Source: Shinella sumterensis
Lineage (GTDB): Bacteria > Pseudomonadota > Alphaproteobacteria > Rhizobiales > Rhizobiaceae
DNA: 64,000 nucleotides
Assembly: GCF_004514425.2 (NCBI RefSeq)
Contig: NZ_MYFN02000001.1
Coordinates: 620,001-684,000, forward strand
Direction: 5' to 3'
A program made the translations under genes and the position numbers. Positions 9,485-17,651 of the stretch are shown here, one piece after another (the first letter of the stretch is position 1; every line of letters starts with the position of its first letter). The notes beneath the pieces are model-generated. The model was not told the origin of the DNA and did no database searches. It was given only the letters and a program-made list of their open reading frames with translations.

Positions 9485-9700
9485 GGAGTGTCCGCCGCTG
9501 TCGAATATGCGTTGAAGGGACAGTCAAGCGGCCGCACTATCGCGCCGTGATGCAGTGCGGAAAACGCCGATATTCGGAGACAGGACCTGCGCCGAAAGAG
9601 GTAGAAAGCAGGCCATCTCCTGCCAAGAGCCGCCCGCCGCCTCCAACGCCCAGCTTCTCCGATGACCCATCCGGCTTACAAAAGAAGCAGAGGGGCCACC

Positions 9701-10900
9701 ATGAAGATCGCCTATTTCGTCCTGCCGCATCTCGGCGGCACCTACACCGTGTTCAGAAACCTGCGTGCGGGCCTCGCCCCGCACGGGATCGAGCTTTGCT
9801 GGCTCGGCCTCGCGCCGGCGGGCCAAGGGCTTGCTTCAGGGCTGGAGCAGGAAGCGGCATTCGGCACGCTCGTGGAGGTGCCGTCCCAGGTGGACGACAG
9901 AGCCGCGGCGCGCCTCTTGGAGAGGGCGATCCTTGCGGGCGGGTTTGACGGCGTGGTGGTCAATGTGCTCAGCGACCGCATACAGACCAATATCGTGCGC
10001 TATCTTCCCGCCGATCTCATTCGCCTGATGGTCGTGCACAACATCACGCCGGGAACCTACGCGGCGGCCGAGGCGATCCGGCCTCATGTGCATGCGACGG
10101 TCTGCGTGTCGCAGCGCTGCCGCGATGATCTTGTGAAACGCCATCATTTCCCCGCCGGGCGCACCAGTGTCATCGCCAACGCCGTTGCGCTGGATGCCTT
10201 CCCTGAAACCGGACGGTCGCCACGACCGAGCGGGCAGGGACTTCGCCTTCTTTTTCTCGGACGGATCGAGGACGCCTCCAAAGGTGTGTTCTGGCTGCCC
10301 GACATCCTGGCGCGGCTGCCGGCGTCATCGACCCTGACCATCGCCGGCGACGGCCCTGATCTCAAACGACTGAAGGCTGCGATGCCGGAGCGGGCGCCGC
10401 GGGTCGTATATGCCGGAGCCGTTGCGGCACAGGCCGTGCCCGCGCTGCTGGCGCGCCATGATATCTTCCTCATGCCATCGCGCTACGAAGGATTGCCGAT
10501 GGCGCTGGTGGAGGCCATGGCGGCGGGATGCGTGCCGGTCGTCTCGCGGCTTCGCGGCGTCACCGACATGATCGTGGAGCATGGGCGCGACGGGCTGCTT
10601 TTCCCGGTCGGCGACACCGCAAGTGCTGCCGAGATCGTTCGCACTCTCGACACGGATCGTGCGCAGCTTTGCAGCCTCTCGGTCGCTGCGCGTCGCAAGG
10701 TCGAAGGCGCTTTCACGGTGGAGCACATGGCGGCGGGCTACGCCACGATATTTCGCGGGATCGCAGCAGACCCGCCATTAATCGCCGCCCCCCTTTCGAT
10801 CAATGGCTGGTCGATGCCGCGCGGACTGCGTGCCGGCCTGCGCACCTTTCTGCCGCGGCCGCTGAAGAACTGGCTGCGGGGTGTCCGGGAGCGGCTTTGA
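9701..10900 (+). CDS. Family 4-type glycosyltransferase (GT-B)
   Basis: 399-residue retaining glycosyltransferase. The N-terminus is MKIAYFVLPHLGGTYTVF. The GT-B C-terminal domain is clear: LRLLFLGRIEDASKGVFWL, TIAGDGPDLKRLKAAM and the nucleotide-sugar site DIFLMPSRYEGLPMALVEAM with the EX7E pattern, about residues 255-280. The start at ATG 9701 is preceded by AGAGGGG at good spacing; the frame is open 39 bases further upstream but those residues do not fit the family. It likely adds a sugar to the same polysaccharide as its neighbours. The DUF4038 protein follows 29 bases downstream. Confidence 0.9.
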   Translation: MKIAYFVLPHLGGTYTVFRNLRAGLAPHGIELCWLGLAPAGQGLASGLEQEAAFGTLVEVPSQVDDRAAARLLERAILAGGFDGVVVNVLSDRIQTNIVRYLPADLIRLMVVHNITPGTYAAAEAIRPHVHATVCVSQRCRDDLVKRHHFPAGRTSVIANAVALDAFPETGRSPRPSGQGLRLLFLGRIEDASKGVFWLPDILARLPASSTLTIAGDGPDLKRLKAAMPERAPRVVYAGAVAAQAVPALLARHDIFLMPSRYEGLPMALVEAMAAGCVPVVSRLRGVTDMIVEHGRDGLLFPVGDTASAAEIVRTLDTDRAQLCSLSVAARRKVEGAFTVEHMAAGYATIFRGIAADPPLIAAPLSINGWSMPRGLRAGLRTFLPRPLKNWLRGVRERL

Positions 10901-10929
10901 GCCATGGTATCCAACAAGGAAGAGGGAAG

Positions 10930-12264
10930 ATGCGGACCATTGGTTTTACCCTGCTGATCGGCCTCATGTTGCTGGCCGGTCGCGTCATGCCGGCCGGTGC
11001 CGAGGCGCGCTTTCCCCTGCGCATCGCCGCTTCAGGCACATATCTGGAGGATGCGGCCGGAAAACCGTTCCTCATCACGGGCGATGCGGCCTGGTCGCTG
11101 ATCGCCGATCTTCCGCCCGAGGATGCCGATCTCTACATTGCCGATCGAAAGGCGCGGGGGTTCAACACCATCCTGGTCTCGCTGATCGAGCATGAATTCG
11201 CGCGCAACGCGCCGAACAATGCAGCCGGCGTCGCGCCTTTTCTGGCGCCGGGCGACTTCGCTCGGCCGAACGATCGCTATTTCGCGGATGCCGAGCATGT
11301 CCTTGATGCCGCTCTGCGGGCCGGCATGCTGGTGCTGCTGGCACCGGCCTATGCCGGCGCGAACGGTGGGCCGCAGGGCTGGTATGCCGAGATGGCGGCG
11401 GCGGGTCCGCAGACCTTGCGTGCTTACGGGCGCTATATCGGCAAGCGCTATGCCCGCTATCCCAACATCATCTGGGTGCAGGGCGGTGATTATGATCCAC
11501 CGGACCGTGCGCTGGTCGATGCGTTGGCGCTGGGCATCGAGGAGGGAGCGCCGGGCGCGATGCAGACCGTCCACGGCAATCGCGACAGCGCGACGGCCGC
11601 CTATTGGCCTGATGCGAAATGGCTATCGATCGATACGGTCTACACCTACGAGGACGTCGCGGCCGCCGTGCAGGCACGCTATCGCGCCGGGCCGCACCGG
11701 CCTTTCTTCATGATCGAGTCGCGCTATGAAGGAGAGCATGGGGTCAAGGCGGACGAAATCCGCAAGATCGCCTATGGTGCGCTTCTGTCGGGTGCGAGCG
11801 GCCAGGTTTTCGGCAACAACCCCGTCTGGCATTTCAGCGGCCCCGCGCTCTACGACACGCCGGAGGGATGGCGGCAGGCGCTCGATAGCGAAGGGGCGAA
11901 AAGCATCGGCCATCTGGCGCGCCTGTTCGAGCGCTTCGACTGGTGGAAATTGAAACCGGACGACGGGCGGTTCGTGCGTCATATCGAGGGCATACCGTCC
12001 GCCACTACCATATCCGCCGTCGCAGGCGATGGAACCTTTGCCGCCGCCTACATCCAGGGCGTCGCCTCGCTCGATCTCGACCCTGCTGTCCTGGCGGCCG
12101 CAACCGGCGCCGTCGAATGGTACGACCCCGCCACCGGTGCACTCGCCGCCACGAAACCTGACGCCGACCTGCGACGAGTGGTGGTGCCGACATCCTCGAG
12201 AGCATCCGGGACCACGGACTGGCTGGTCGTTCTGCGGACGGCGGGTGGCTTGCGGGACAATTAG
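10930..12264 (+). CDS. Secreted DUF4038 glycoside-hydrolase-like protein
   Basis: 444 residues with a signal peptide (FTLLIGLMLLAGRVMPAGAEA, cleavage near residue 25). The mature part matches the DUF4038 (apiosidase-like) TIM-barrel family: YLEDAAGKPFLITGDAAWSL, then RKARGFNTILVSLIE, then the strand NIIWVQGGDYDPPD near 178-191, and the C-terminal strand PFFMIESRYEGEHG carrying a likely catalytic Glu. The start at ATG 10930 follows AGGAAGAGGGA; a frame open back to 10528 overlaps the glycosyltransferase and is a shadow. At the end of an exopolysaccharide locus it may trim or process the exported polymer in the periplasm. The activity is inference from the family. Confidence 0.82.
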   Translation: MRTIGFTLLIGLMLLAGRVMPAGAEARFPLRIAASGTYLEDAAGKPFLITGDAAWSLIADLPPEDADLYIADRKARGFNTILVSLIEHEFARNAPNNAAGVAPFLAPGDFARPNDRYFADAEHVLDAALRAGMLVLLAPAYAGANGGPQGWYAEMAAAGPQTLRAYGRYIGKRYARYPNIIWVQGGDYDPPDRALVDALALGIEEGAPGAMQTVHGNRDSATAAYWPDAKWLSIDTVYTYEDVAAAVQARYRAGPHRPFFMIESRYEGEHGVKADEIRKIAYGALLSGASGQVFGNNPVWHFSGPALYDTPEGWRQALDSEGAKSIGHLARLFERFDWWKLKPDDGRFVRHIEGIPSATTISAVAGDGTFAAAYIQGVASLDLDPAVLAAATGAVEWYDPATGALAATKPDADLRRVVVPTSSRASGTTDWLVVLRTAGGLRDN

Positions 12265-12286
12265 ATCGGTGATGCCTAACGCCACT

Positions 12287-12316
12287 CTTGCATTCTCCTA
12301 TCAAAATTTCTTATCT
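12287..12316 (+). promoter_or_regulatory. Candidate sigma-70-type promoter for the FMN riboswitch transcript
   Basis: CTTGCA at 12287-12292 and TTATCT at 12311-12316, 18 bases apart, fit a -35/-10 pair. The predicted start falls within a few bases of the first riboswitch pairing element at 12321. This is pattern reading only. Confidence 0.4.
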
Positions 12317-12320
12317 AGAG

Positions 12321-12463
12321 ATGTTCTCAGGGCGGGGTGAAATTCCCCACCGGCGGTATCGGGCGAGAGCCCGGAGCCCGCGAGCGCCTTTCGTGAATGA
12401 AGGGGTCAGCAGATCCGGTGCGATGCCGGAGCCGACGGTTAAAGTCCGGATGGAAGAGGGCAT
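12321..12463 (+). promoter_or_regulatory. FMN riboswitch (RFN element) controlling ribB
   Basis: The conserved RFN core is present: TTCTCAGGGCGGGGTGAAAT, CCCCACCGGCGGTAT, GAGCCCGCGAGCG, GGTCAGCAGATCCGGTG, and GCCGACGGTTAAAGTCCGGA then TGGAAGAGGG. The closing helix P1 pairs ATGTTCTC (12321-12328) with GAGGGCAT (12456-12463), with G-U wobbles. Between it and ribB is a nested stem: CAAGGG (12507-12512) with CCCTTG (12533-12538), enclosing GCCG/CGGC. It ends directly at the ribosome-binding GAAAGG, which suggests translational control when FMN is bound. No U-run terminator is seen, so attenuation is less likely. Confidence 0.97.
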
Positions 12464-12550
12464 GTCTGCAAAACCGCTCGTCCGCGCGGGTGCAGGCCTG
12501 TTCGCCCAAGGGATGAATCGCCGCTACGGCAACCCTTGAAAGGCAATGAA

Positions 12551-13186
12551 ATGGCACTGTCGAAAATTGAAGACGCAATCGCGGCCTTGGCACGTGGTGG
12601 CATGATCGTGGTCGTCGACGACGAAAACCGTGAAAACGAGGGTGATATCATCGTCGCCTCGGAGGCGGTGACGCCCGAGATCATCGCGTTCATGATGAAA
12701 CACGCCCGCGGCCTCATCTGCGTGGCGATGGAAGGCGAGCGTCTCGATGCGCTCGACATTCCGCTGATGGTTCCCCAGAACACGGAGTATCTCCAGACCG
12801 CCTTCACCGTCTCCGTCGATTATCTTTCCGGCACGACGACGGGTATTTCGGCGGCTGATCGGGCCGTAACCGTCAAGGCGCTGATGGATCCCACCGCACG
12901 GCCGCAGGATTTTGCCCGGCCGGGCCACATTTTCCCGCTGCGCGCTCATCCGCGCGGCGTGCGCGGCCGACCGGGCCACACGGAAGCCGCCGTCGATCTC
13001 GCGCGTCTCGCTGGCAAGGCGCCGTCGGGTGTGATCTGCGAGGTCGCCAACGATGACGGCACCATGGCGCGCCTGCCGGAGCTGATCGCCTTCGCAGAAC
13101 AGCATCAACTGCCGCTCATCAGCATCGAGGATCTGATCGGCTTCATCGAGGCACGCCAATCCGACGCGTCCGCGAACGCGGCTTGA
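12551..13186 (+). CDS. ribB: 3,4-dihydroxy-2-butanone-4-phosphate synthase
   Basis: Makes the four-carbon precursor of riboflavin from ribulose-5-phosphate (Mg2+-dependent, cytosolic). 211 residues, the length of stand-alone RibB; there is no GTP cyclohydrolase II domain fused, unlike RibBA. The family motifs are VVDDENRENEGD near residues 22-33, the ASEAVTPEIIAFMMKHARGL stretch, ARPGHIFPLRAHPRGVRGR and GHTEAAVDLARLAG. The ATG at 12551 has GAAAGG eight bases upstream; an in-frame TTG at 12536 would start inside the regulatory hairpin. It sits directly under the FMN riboswitch and about 190 bases upstream of an FMN-dependent monooxygenase gene, with no other riboflavin-synthesis gene in the window. 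Confidence 0.96.
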   Translation: MALSKIEDAIAALARGGMIVVVDDENRENEGDIIVASEAVTPEIIAFMMKHARGLICVAMEGERLDALDIPLMVPQNTEYLQTAFTVSVDYLSGTTTGISAADRAVTVKALMDPTARPQDFARPGHIFPLRAHPRGVRGRPGHTEAAVDLARLAGKAPSGVICEVANDDGTMARLPELIAFAEQHQLPLISIEDLIGFIEARQSDASANAA

Positions 13187-13295
13187 TCGGGTCTGTTGCT
13201 AAGTCAACGACGAAGGGCTTTGAACGCAGGGTATCGGCTTGGTGAAAGGCCGGCACCCTGGGCCCGAAGCGCAGCGGAAATTTGTTTCAAGATAA

Positions 13296-13316
13296 ATTCT
13301 ATAAAAAATATAGAAT
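13296..13316. promoter_or_regulatory. Perfect 8-bp inverted repeat, possible operator
   Basis: ATTCTATA and TATAGAAT separated by AAAAA, in a 189-base gap between ribB and the monooxygenase gene. The A/T-rich stretch stands out from its GC-rich surroundings. It could be a regulator site or part of an internal promoter; no regulator gene is adjacent. Confidence 0.4.
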
Positions 13317-13346
13317 GCCTGTCCGGCATCGTTTTGGGATCATAAT

Positions 13347-13372
13347 GTCTCGTCCAGCCAAACGGACGAGAC
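13347..13372 (+). promoter_or_regulatory. 9-bp hairpin enclosing the ribosome-binding site of the monooxygenase gene
   Basis: GTCTCGTCC (13347-13355) and GGACGAGAC (13364-13372) are perfectly complementary around an eight-base loop. The only Shine-Dalgarno-like sequence for the ATG at 13376 is GGACGAG, which is the 3' arm of the stem. Translation of the downstream gene could therefore be limited by this fold. The structure is seen in the sequence; its regulatory use is inference. Confidence 0.5.
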
Positions 13373-13375
13373 TTC

Positions 13376-14782
13376 ATGAGCAAGACGATACGATTCAATG
13401 CCTTCGAGATGAATTGCGTGGGACACCAATCCCCCGGCCTATGGCGTCATCCGCGCGACCGCTCCTGGGAATACAAGGATCTCGACTACTGGACGGACCT
13501 CGCGAAGCTCCTTGAAACCGGGTTCTTCGAATCCATCTTCATCGCCGACGTCGTCGGCTATTATGATGTCTACAAGGGCAATTTGGACAACGCCCTGCTC
13601 CAGGGCGTGCAGATCCCCGTCAATGATCCGCTGCAATTGGCCAATCCCATCGCCCAGGCGACCAAGCATCTTGGAATCGGCATTACCGCATCGACCTCCT
13701 TCGAGCACCCTTACACATTCGCGCGGCGCCTTTCGACGGCAGACCACCACACCAAGGGTCGTGTCGGCTGGAACATCGTGACCTCCTACCTCGAGAGCGG
13801 TGCAAAGAATGTCGGGCAGGGCGGGCTTCGCTCCCATGACAACCGCTATGATGTGGCGACCGAGTACGTCGAGGTGCTCTACAAGCTCCTCGAGGGCAGC
13901 TGGGAAGAGGGCGCTGTTGTCAGGGACAAGGAGCGCGGCATCTTCGCCGACCCCACGAAGATTCACGAGATCGGCCACAAGGGCAGATATTTCGAGGTGC
14001 CCGGCTATCACCTGAGCGAACCGTCGCCACAGCGCACGCCGGTTCTTTTCCAGGCCGGCGCATCGGGCGCGGGCAAGCAGTTCGCGGCCGGCCATGCGGA
14101 ATGCGTCTTCATTTCGACACCGCTCAAGGATGCGACGCGGGCCTATGTGTCCGATATCCGGCAGCGCGCCGCCGCGCAGGGCCGGGACCCGAAGAAGGTG
14201 CTGATCTATGCGATGGCGACGATCATCGTCGATGAAACCGATGCGAAAGCACAGGCGAAATACGAAGAATACGCGAGATATGCCTCGTATGACGGTGCGC
14301 TGGTCCTGATGTCCGGTTGGACGGGCATCGATTTCGGTCACTACAAGCCCGCCGACACGGTCAAGAAGGTCAAGACGAACGCCATCATCTCGGCCGTCGA
14401 GCATCTGGCGGAAGGCGGCAAGGTCTGGACGATCGAGGAACTGGCGAAGTGGGGCGGCATCGGCGGTCTCGGGCCGTTGTTTGTCGGGTCCGCAGCGACG
14501 GTTGCCGACCTGTTGCAGGAATGGGTGGAAGAGACCGATATCGACGGTTTCAACCTGGCCTATGCCCTCGCACACGAGACCTTTGCCGATGTGATCGGTT
14601 ATCTCGTACCGGAGCTCCAGAAGCGCGGTGTCTACGCCACCGGTTACCGGGACGGCACGCTTCGCGAAAAACTCTTCGGCGATGGCCCGTACCTTCCGGA
14701 AAGCCACCCCGCCCATCGCTTCCGCGATATCGAGCGGGTGAAGCGCGAGGAGGCGGATGCCGCCGCCGGCGAGGCTGCATGA
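13376..14782 (+). CDS. FMN-dependent monooxygenase, NtaA/SnaA/DszA family (LLM class)
   Basis: 468-residue group C flavoprotein monooxygenase with a luciferase-like TIM barrel. These enzymes use reduced FMN from a separate reductase plus O2 to cleave C-N or C-S bonds, for example in nitrilotriacetate, sulfones, S-succinyl adducts and, in RcaE, riboflavin itself. Diagnostic pieces are IRFNAFEMNCVGHQSPGLWR, the active-site strand TKGRVGWNIVTSYLESGAKN, and PVLFQAGASGAGKQFAAGHA. No flavin reductase gene is in the window. It lies between riboswitch-controlled ribB and a Liv-type importer, so it presumably acts on the imported substrate. The exact substrate is unknown. Confidence 0.88.
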   Translation: MSKTIRFNAFEMNCVGHQSPGLWRHPRDRSWEYKDLDYWTDLAKLLETGFFESIFIADVVGYYDVYKGNLDNALLQGVQIPVNDPLQLANPIAQATKHLGIGITASTSFEHPYTFARRLSTADHHTKGRVGWNIVTSYLESGAKNVGQGGLRSHDNRYDVATEYVEVLYKLLEGSWEEGAVVRDKERGIFADPTKIHEIGHKGRYFEVPGYHLSEPSPQRTPVLFQAGASGAGKQFAAGHAECVFISTPLKDATRAYVSDIRQRAAAQGRDPKKVLIYAMATIIVDETDAKAQAKYEEYARYASYDGALVLMSGWTGIDFGHYKPADTVKKVKTNAIISAVEHLAEGGKVWTIEELAKWGGIGGLGPLFVGSAATVADLLQEWVEETDIDGFNLAYALAHETFADVIGYLVPELQKRGVYATGYRDGTLREKLFGDGPYLPESHPAHRFRDIERVKREEADAAAGEAA

Positions 14783-14906
14783 CGCCGATCTAGTTTCACG
14801 CGCGGCCGTAGCCGCCAACCCTTCCCAGCACACAGACCGGACGCCCCGTCACTGATCGGGCGAGCGCGGGCGTGTGCCTCAGGACGCAATGAGGAGCATG
14901 ATACCG

Positions 14907-15701
14907 ATGACCACTTCTGCTGGTCCCGCCCTGGAAGTCAGAAACGTTTCGCTCTCCTTCAAGGGCGTCAAGGCGATTTCGGACCTGTCCTTTCAGGTCG
15001 AGCGCCGTGAAATCTGCGCTCTGATCGGTCCGAACGGCGCCGGAAAGAGCTCTTTGCTGAACATTCTGAACGGAGTCTATATACCGGATTCCGGCGAGAT
15101 CGTGTTTGAGGGCGAACACTTCCGGCGCATGCAGCCGCTCGAGGCCGCGCGGCGCGGAATCGGCCGGGGTTTCCAGAACAATGCGCTGTTTTCCGGCATG
15201 AGCGTGCTGGACAATGTCATTGCCGGCCTGTCGCGCAAGTCCCGTGTGACGCTGGTCGAGGAGGCGTTCCGGCTACCGCGTGCGCTCTCGCAGGAGAAGG
15301 CGTTTCGCGCGCGGGCTCTGGATGTGCTGAAGCTGTTCGACCTTGAGAAACATGCCGAAACCGTCGTCGGCACTTTGCCCTATGGCGTTCAGAAGAAGGT
15401 GGAGATCGCCCGTGCCATTGTCGCAAGGCCTCGCCTGCTTCTGCTGGACGAGCCGCTGGCCGGAATGAACGCCGCTGAAAAGCAGGAGATCGCGGCGGTC
15501 ATCGCGCGGCTCAACAGGGAGCTGGACCTCACCGTCGTTCTCATCGAGCACGACATCGGCATCGTCCTGAAACTCGCCCACCATGTCGTTGTGCTCGACT
15601 ACGGACGCAAGCTGGCGGACGGCCCGCCGGAAACCATCCGCGACAATCCGGATGTCATCGCTGCCTATCTCGGCGCCCAACATGCGGAGGCCGTGGCATG
15701 A
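14907..15701 (+). CDS. Branched-chain amino acid-type ABC transporter ATP-binding protein (LivG-like)
   Basis: 264-residue ATPase of the Liv (HAAT) family. Walker A GPNGAGKSS near residue 46, signature region LPYGVQKKVEIARAI, Walker B LLLLDEP and the His-loop LIEHDIGIVLKLAH are all present. Three ATGs (14889, 14898, 14907) are possible. I chose 14907, because GAGGAG lies ten bases upstream and the protein then begins MTTSAGPALEVRNVSLSF. The stop overlaps the next start by four bases. It powers uptake with the LivF-like ATPase encoded at the end of this gene set. Confidence 0.9.
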   Translation: MTTSAGPALEVRNVSLSFKGVKAISDLSFQVERREICALIGPNGAGKSSLLNILNGVYIPDSGEIVFEGEHFRRMQPLEAARRGIGRGFQNNALFSGMSVLDNVIAGLSRKSRVTLVEEAFRLPRALSQEKAFRARALDVLKLFDLEKHAETVVGTLPYGVQKKVEIARAIVARPRLLLLDEPLAGMNAAEKQEIAAVIARLNRELDLTVVLIEHDIGIVLKLAHHVVVLDYGRKLADGPPETIRDNPDVIAAYLGAQHAEAVA

Positions 15702-16579
15702 ACATGTTCCTGGAAACCCTGATCGGCGGCCTGCTTGCCGGCACGATGTACTCCCTCGTCGCCATCGGCTTCGTGCTGATCTACAAGGCGTCGGGCGTCT
15801 TCAACTACGCCCAGGGCTCCCTGCTGTTGTTTGGCGCGCTCACCTTCGTCACGCTCACCGATCAGGGCGTGCCGGCGCTCGGCGCGATTGCCGTGACGAT
15901 CGCCCTTTTGATCCTCACCGCCATCGCCATCGAAAAGCTGTTGCTGCGTCCGCTGACCAACCGCAGCCCCATGACGCTCTTCATGGCGACACTCGGCCTC
16001 TCCTATGTCGTGGAGGGCGTCGCGCAGGGCATCATGGGATCGCAGGTGCGGGCCCTGAACCTCGGCATCGACGACCTGCCGATCTTCCTCGGCGATATCA
16101 TGATCAGCCAGTTCGACCTCATTGCCGCCGGTGTGGCGCTTGCGATCGTCGTCGTCCTGTCGCTGCTGTTCAACCGCACGCGTATCGGAATCCAGCTGCG
16201 GGGCGTGGCGGATGATACGCGCGCGGCGCTGTCGCTCGGCATCGATATCAACCGCATCTGGCAGATCGTCTGGGCGGTCGCGGGACTGGTCGGCCTCGTC
16301 GCCGGCTTGCTGTGGGGCGCGCGCCAGGGCGTGCAGTTCTCGCTGTCGCTGGTGGTGCTGAAGGCTCTTCCCGTCCTCATCATCGGCGGCTTCACCTCGA
16401 TCCCCGGCGCCATCGTCGGCGGGCTGATCGTGGGAGCCGGCGAGAGCCTGGCCGAAACCTATATCGGCCCGTATCTCGGCGGCGGCATCACGCCCTGGTT
16501 CGCCTATGCGCTGGCGCTCGTCTTCCTTTTCATCCGCCCGGCCGGCCTGTTCGGCGAACGACAGATCGAAAGGGTCTGA
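15698..16579 (+). CDS. ABC transporter permease, LivH-like
   Basis: 293-residue inner-membrane permease with about eight hydrophobic helices. N-terminus FLETLIGGLLAGTMYSLVAI and C-terminus FLFIRPAGLFGERQIERV are typical of LivH. It forms the translocation channel with the LivM-like partner whose gene starts four bases after its stop. Its ATG overlaps the upstream ATPase stop (ATGA), so the set is translationally coupled. Confidence 0.92.
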   Translation: MNMFLETLIGGLLAGTMYSLVAIGFVLIYKASGVFNYAQGSLLLFGALTFVTLTDQGVPALGAIAVTIALLILTAIAIEKLLLRPLTNRSPMTLFMATLGLSYVVEGVAQGIMGSQVRALNLGIDDLPIFLGDIMISQFDLIAAGVALAIVVVLSLLFNRTRIGIQLRGVADDTRAALSLGIDINRIWQIVWAVAGLVGLVAGLLWGARQGVQFSLSLVVLKALPVLIIGGFTSIPGAIVGGLIVGAGESLAETYIGPYLGGGITPWFAYALALVFLFIRPAGLFGERQIERV

Positions 16580-16582
16580 GCC

Positions 16583-17635
16583 ATGTCCGAGATCAACCTG
16601 CCCGCTGCCGCCGAACCTGTCGACCCCGTCGGCCTGAAGGCGGTCGGCATTGCCGCAGCAATCGCCGTGCTTCTTGCCGCCCCTTTCCTCGCTTCGGAAT
16701 ACTGGATCAATGCGATCATCGTGCCGTTCCTGATCCTGTCCCTCGCTGGCCTCGGCCTCAATCTCCTGACCGGCTACGCTGGCCAACTTTCCCTTGGCGC
16801 CGGCGCGTTCATGATGGTCGGCGCCTACGCGACCTTCTCGCTCCAGCTGCGTGTTCCCGATCTGCCGTTGCCGCTGGCGCTGGTCGTGGCGGGTCTCATC
16901 GCGGGTGCCGTCGGGCTTCTCTTCGGCATTCCGTCGACGCGCATCAAGGGCTTCTACCTGATCGTCAGCACGCTCGCCGCCCAGTTCTTCTTCGAGTGGC
17001 TGTTCCTGAAGTTTCCCTGGTTCTACAATGGCAACTCGTCCGCCACCATCGCCCTGTCGCGCGGCCTCTCCTTCTTCGGGCTGGAGGCCAATACGCCGCA
17101 CGGGCGCTATTACCTGACGCTCGGCATCGTCGCGCTCCTGACGCTCCTCTCCTTCAACCTGATCCGCGGCCAGACGGGGCGGAACTGGATGGCGATCCGT
17201 GACATGGATACGGCCGCCGCAGTCATCGGCGTCCCAGTCTTCCGCGCGAAGCTGCAGGCCTTTGCGGTCTCAAGCTTCATCCTCGGCATCGCCGGCGCGC
17301 TCTGGGCCTTCGCCTATCTCGGATCGGCCAGCGTGCAGAGCTTCGGCCTCACGCGCTCCTACCAGATCCTTTTCATCATCATCATCGGCGGCCTGGGCAC
17401 CATTCGTGGCGCCTATTTCGGCGCGGCCTTCGTCAGCCTTCTGCCGCTGGCACTCGACTGGCTGTTCCAGCACGTCTTCGGCGGCCATGTCGATGCCGGC
17501 CTGCTCCAGAACATCCAGAAAGCGATTTTCGGCCTCCTCATCATCTGGTTCCTGATCAAGGAGCCGGAAGGATTGGCGAGGCTTCTCGGCTTGCAGCGAG
17601 CGCAGGGTGCGCGCCGCCGTCTCTTCCCATCTTGA
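16583..17635 (+). CDS. ABC transporter permease, LivM-like
   Basis: 350-residue permease of the Liv family. About nine membrane segments; the conserved GLNLLTGYAGQLSLGAGAFM near 60-80 and the cytoplasmic loop GRNWMAIRDMDTAAAVIGV (where LivM proteins read AIRxxExxAxAxG) are clear. C-terminal IIWFLIKEPEGLARL is also typical. It pairs with the LivH-like protein encoded just upstream. The binding-protein gene begins 17 bases downstream. Confidence 0.92.
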   Translation: MSEINLPAAAEPVDPVGLKAVGIAAAIAVLLAAPFLASEYWINAIIVPFLILSLAGLGLNLLTGYAGQLSLGAGAFMMVGAYATFSLQLRVPDLPLPLALVVAGLIAGAVGLLFGIPSTRIKGFYLIVSTLAAQFFFEWLFLKFPWFYNGNSSATIALSRGLSFFGLEANTPHGRYYLTLGIVALLTLLSFNLIRGQTGRNWMAIRDMDTAAAVIGVPVFRAKLQAFAVSSFILGIAGALWAFAYLGSASVQSFGLTRSYQILFIIIIGGLGTIRGAYFGAAFVSLLPLALDWLFQHVFGGHVDAGLLQNIQKAIFGLLIIWFLIKEPEGLARLLGLQRAQGARRRLFPS

Positions 17636-17651
17636 ACCCAGGAGTTGAACC

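Noticed and set aside
9524-9826. 100-codon minus-strand frame in the pyruvyltransferase/glycosyltransferase gap
   Set aside because: It overlaps the glycosyltransferase start, lacks a ribosome site and resembles no family. The gap is better read as divergent promoter DNA.
10528-10929. Long N-terminal extension of the DUF4038 frame
   Set aside because: The extension is a shadow of the glycosyltransferase gene; the signal peptide and ribosome site place the start at 10930.
15665-17101. Minus-strand open frame of 478 codons opposite the permeases
   Set aside because: Glu/Gln/Arg/Asp-rich antisense of hydrophobic codons, the usual shadow of membrane-protein genes.
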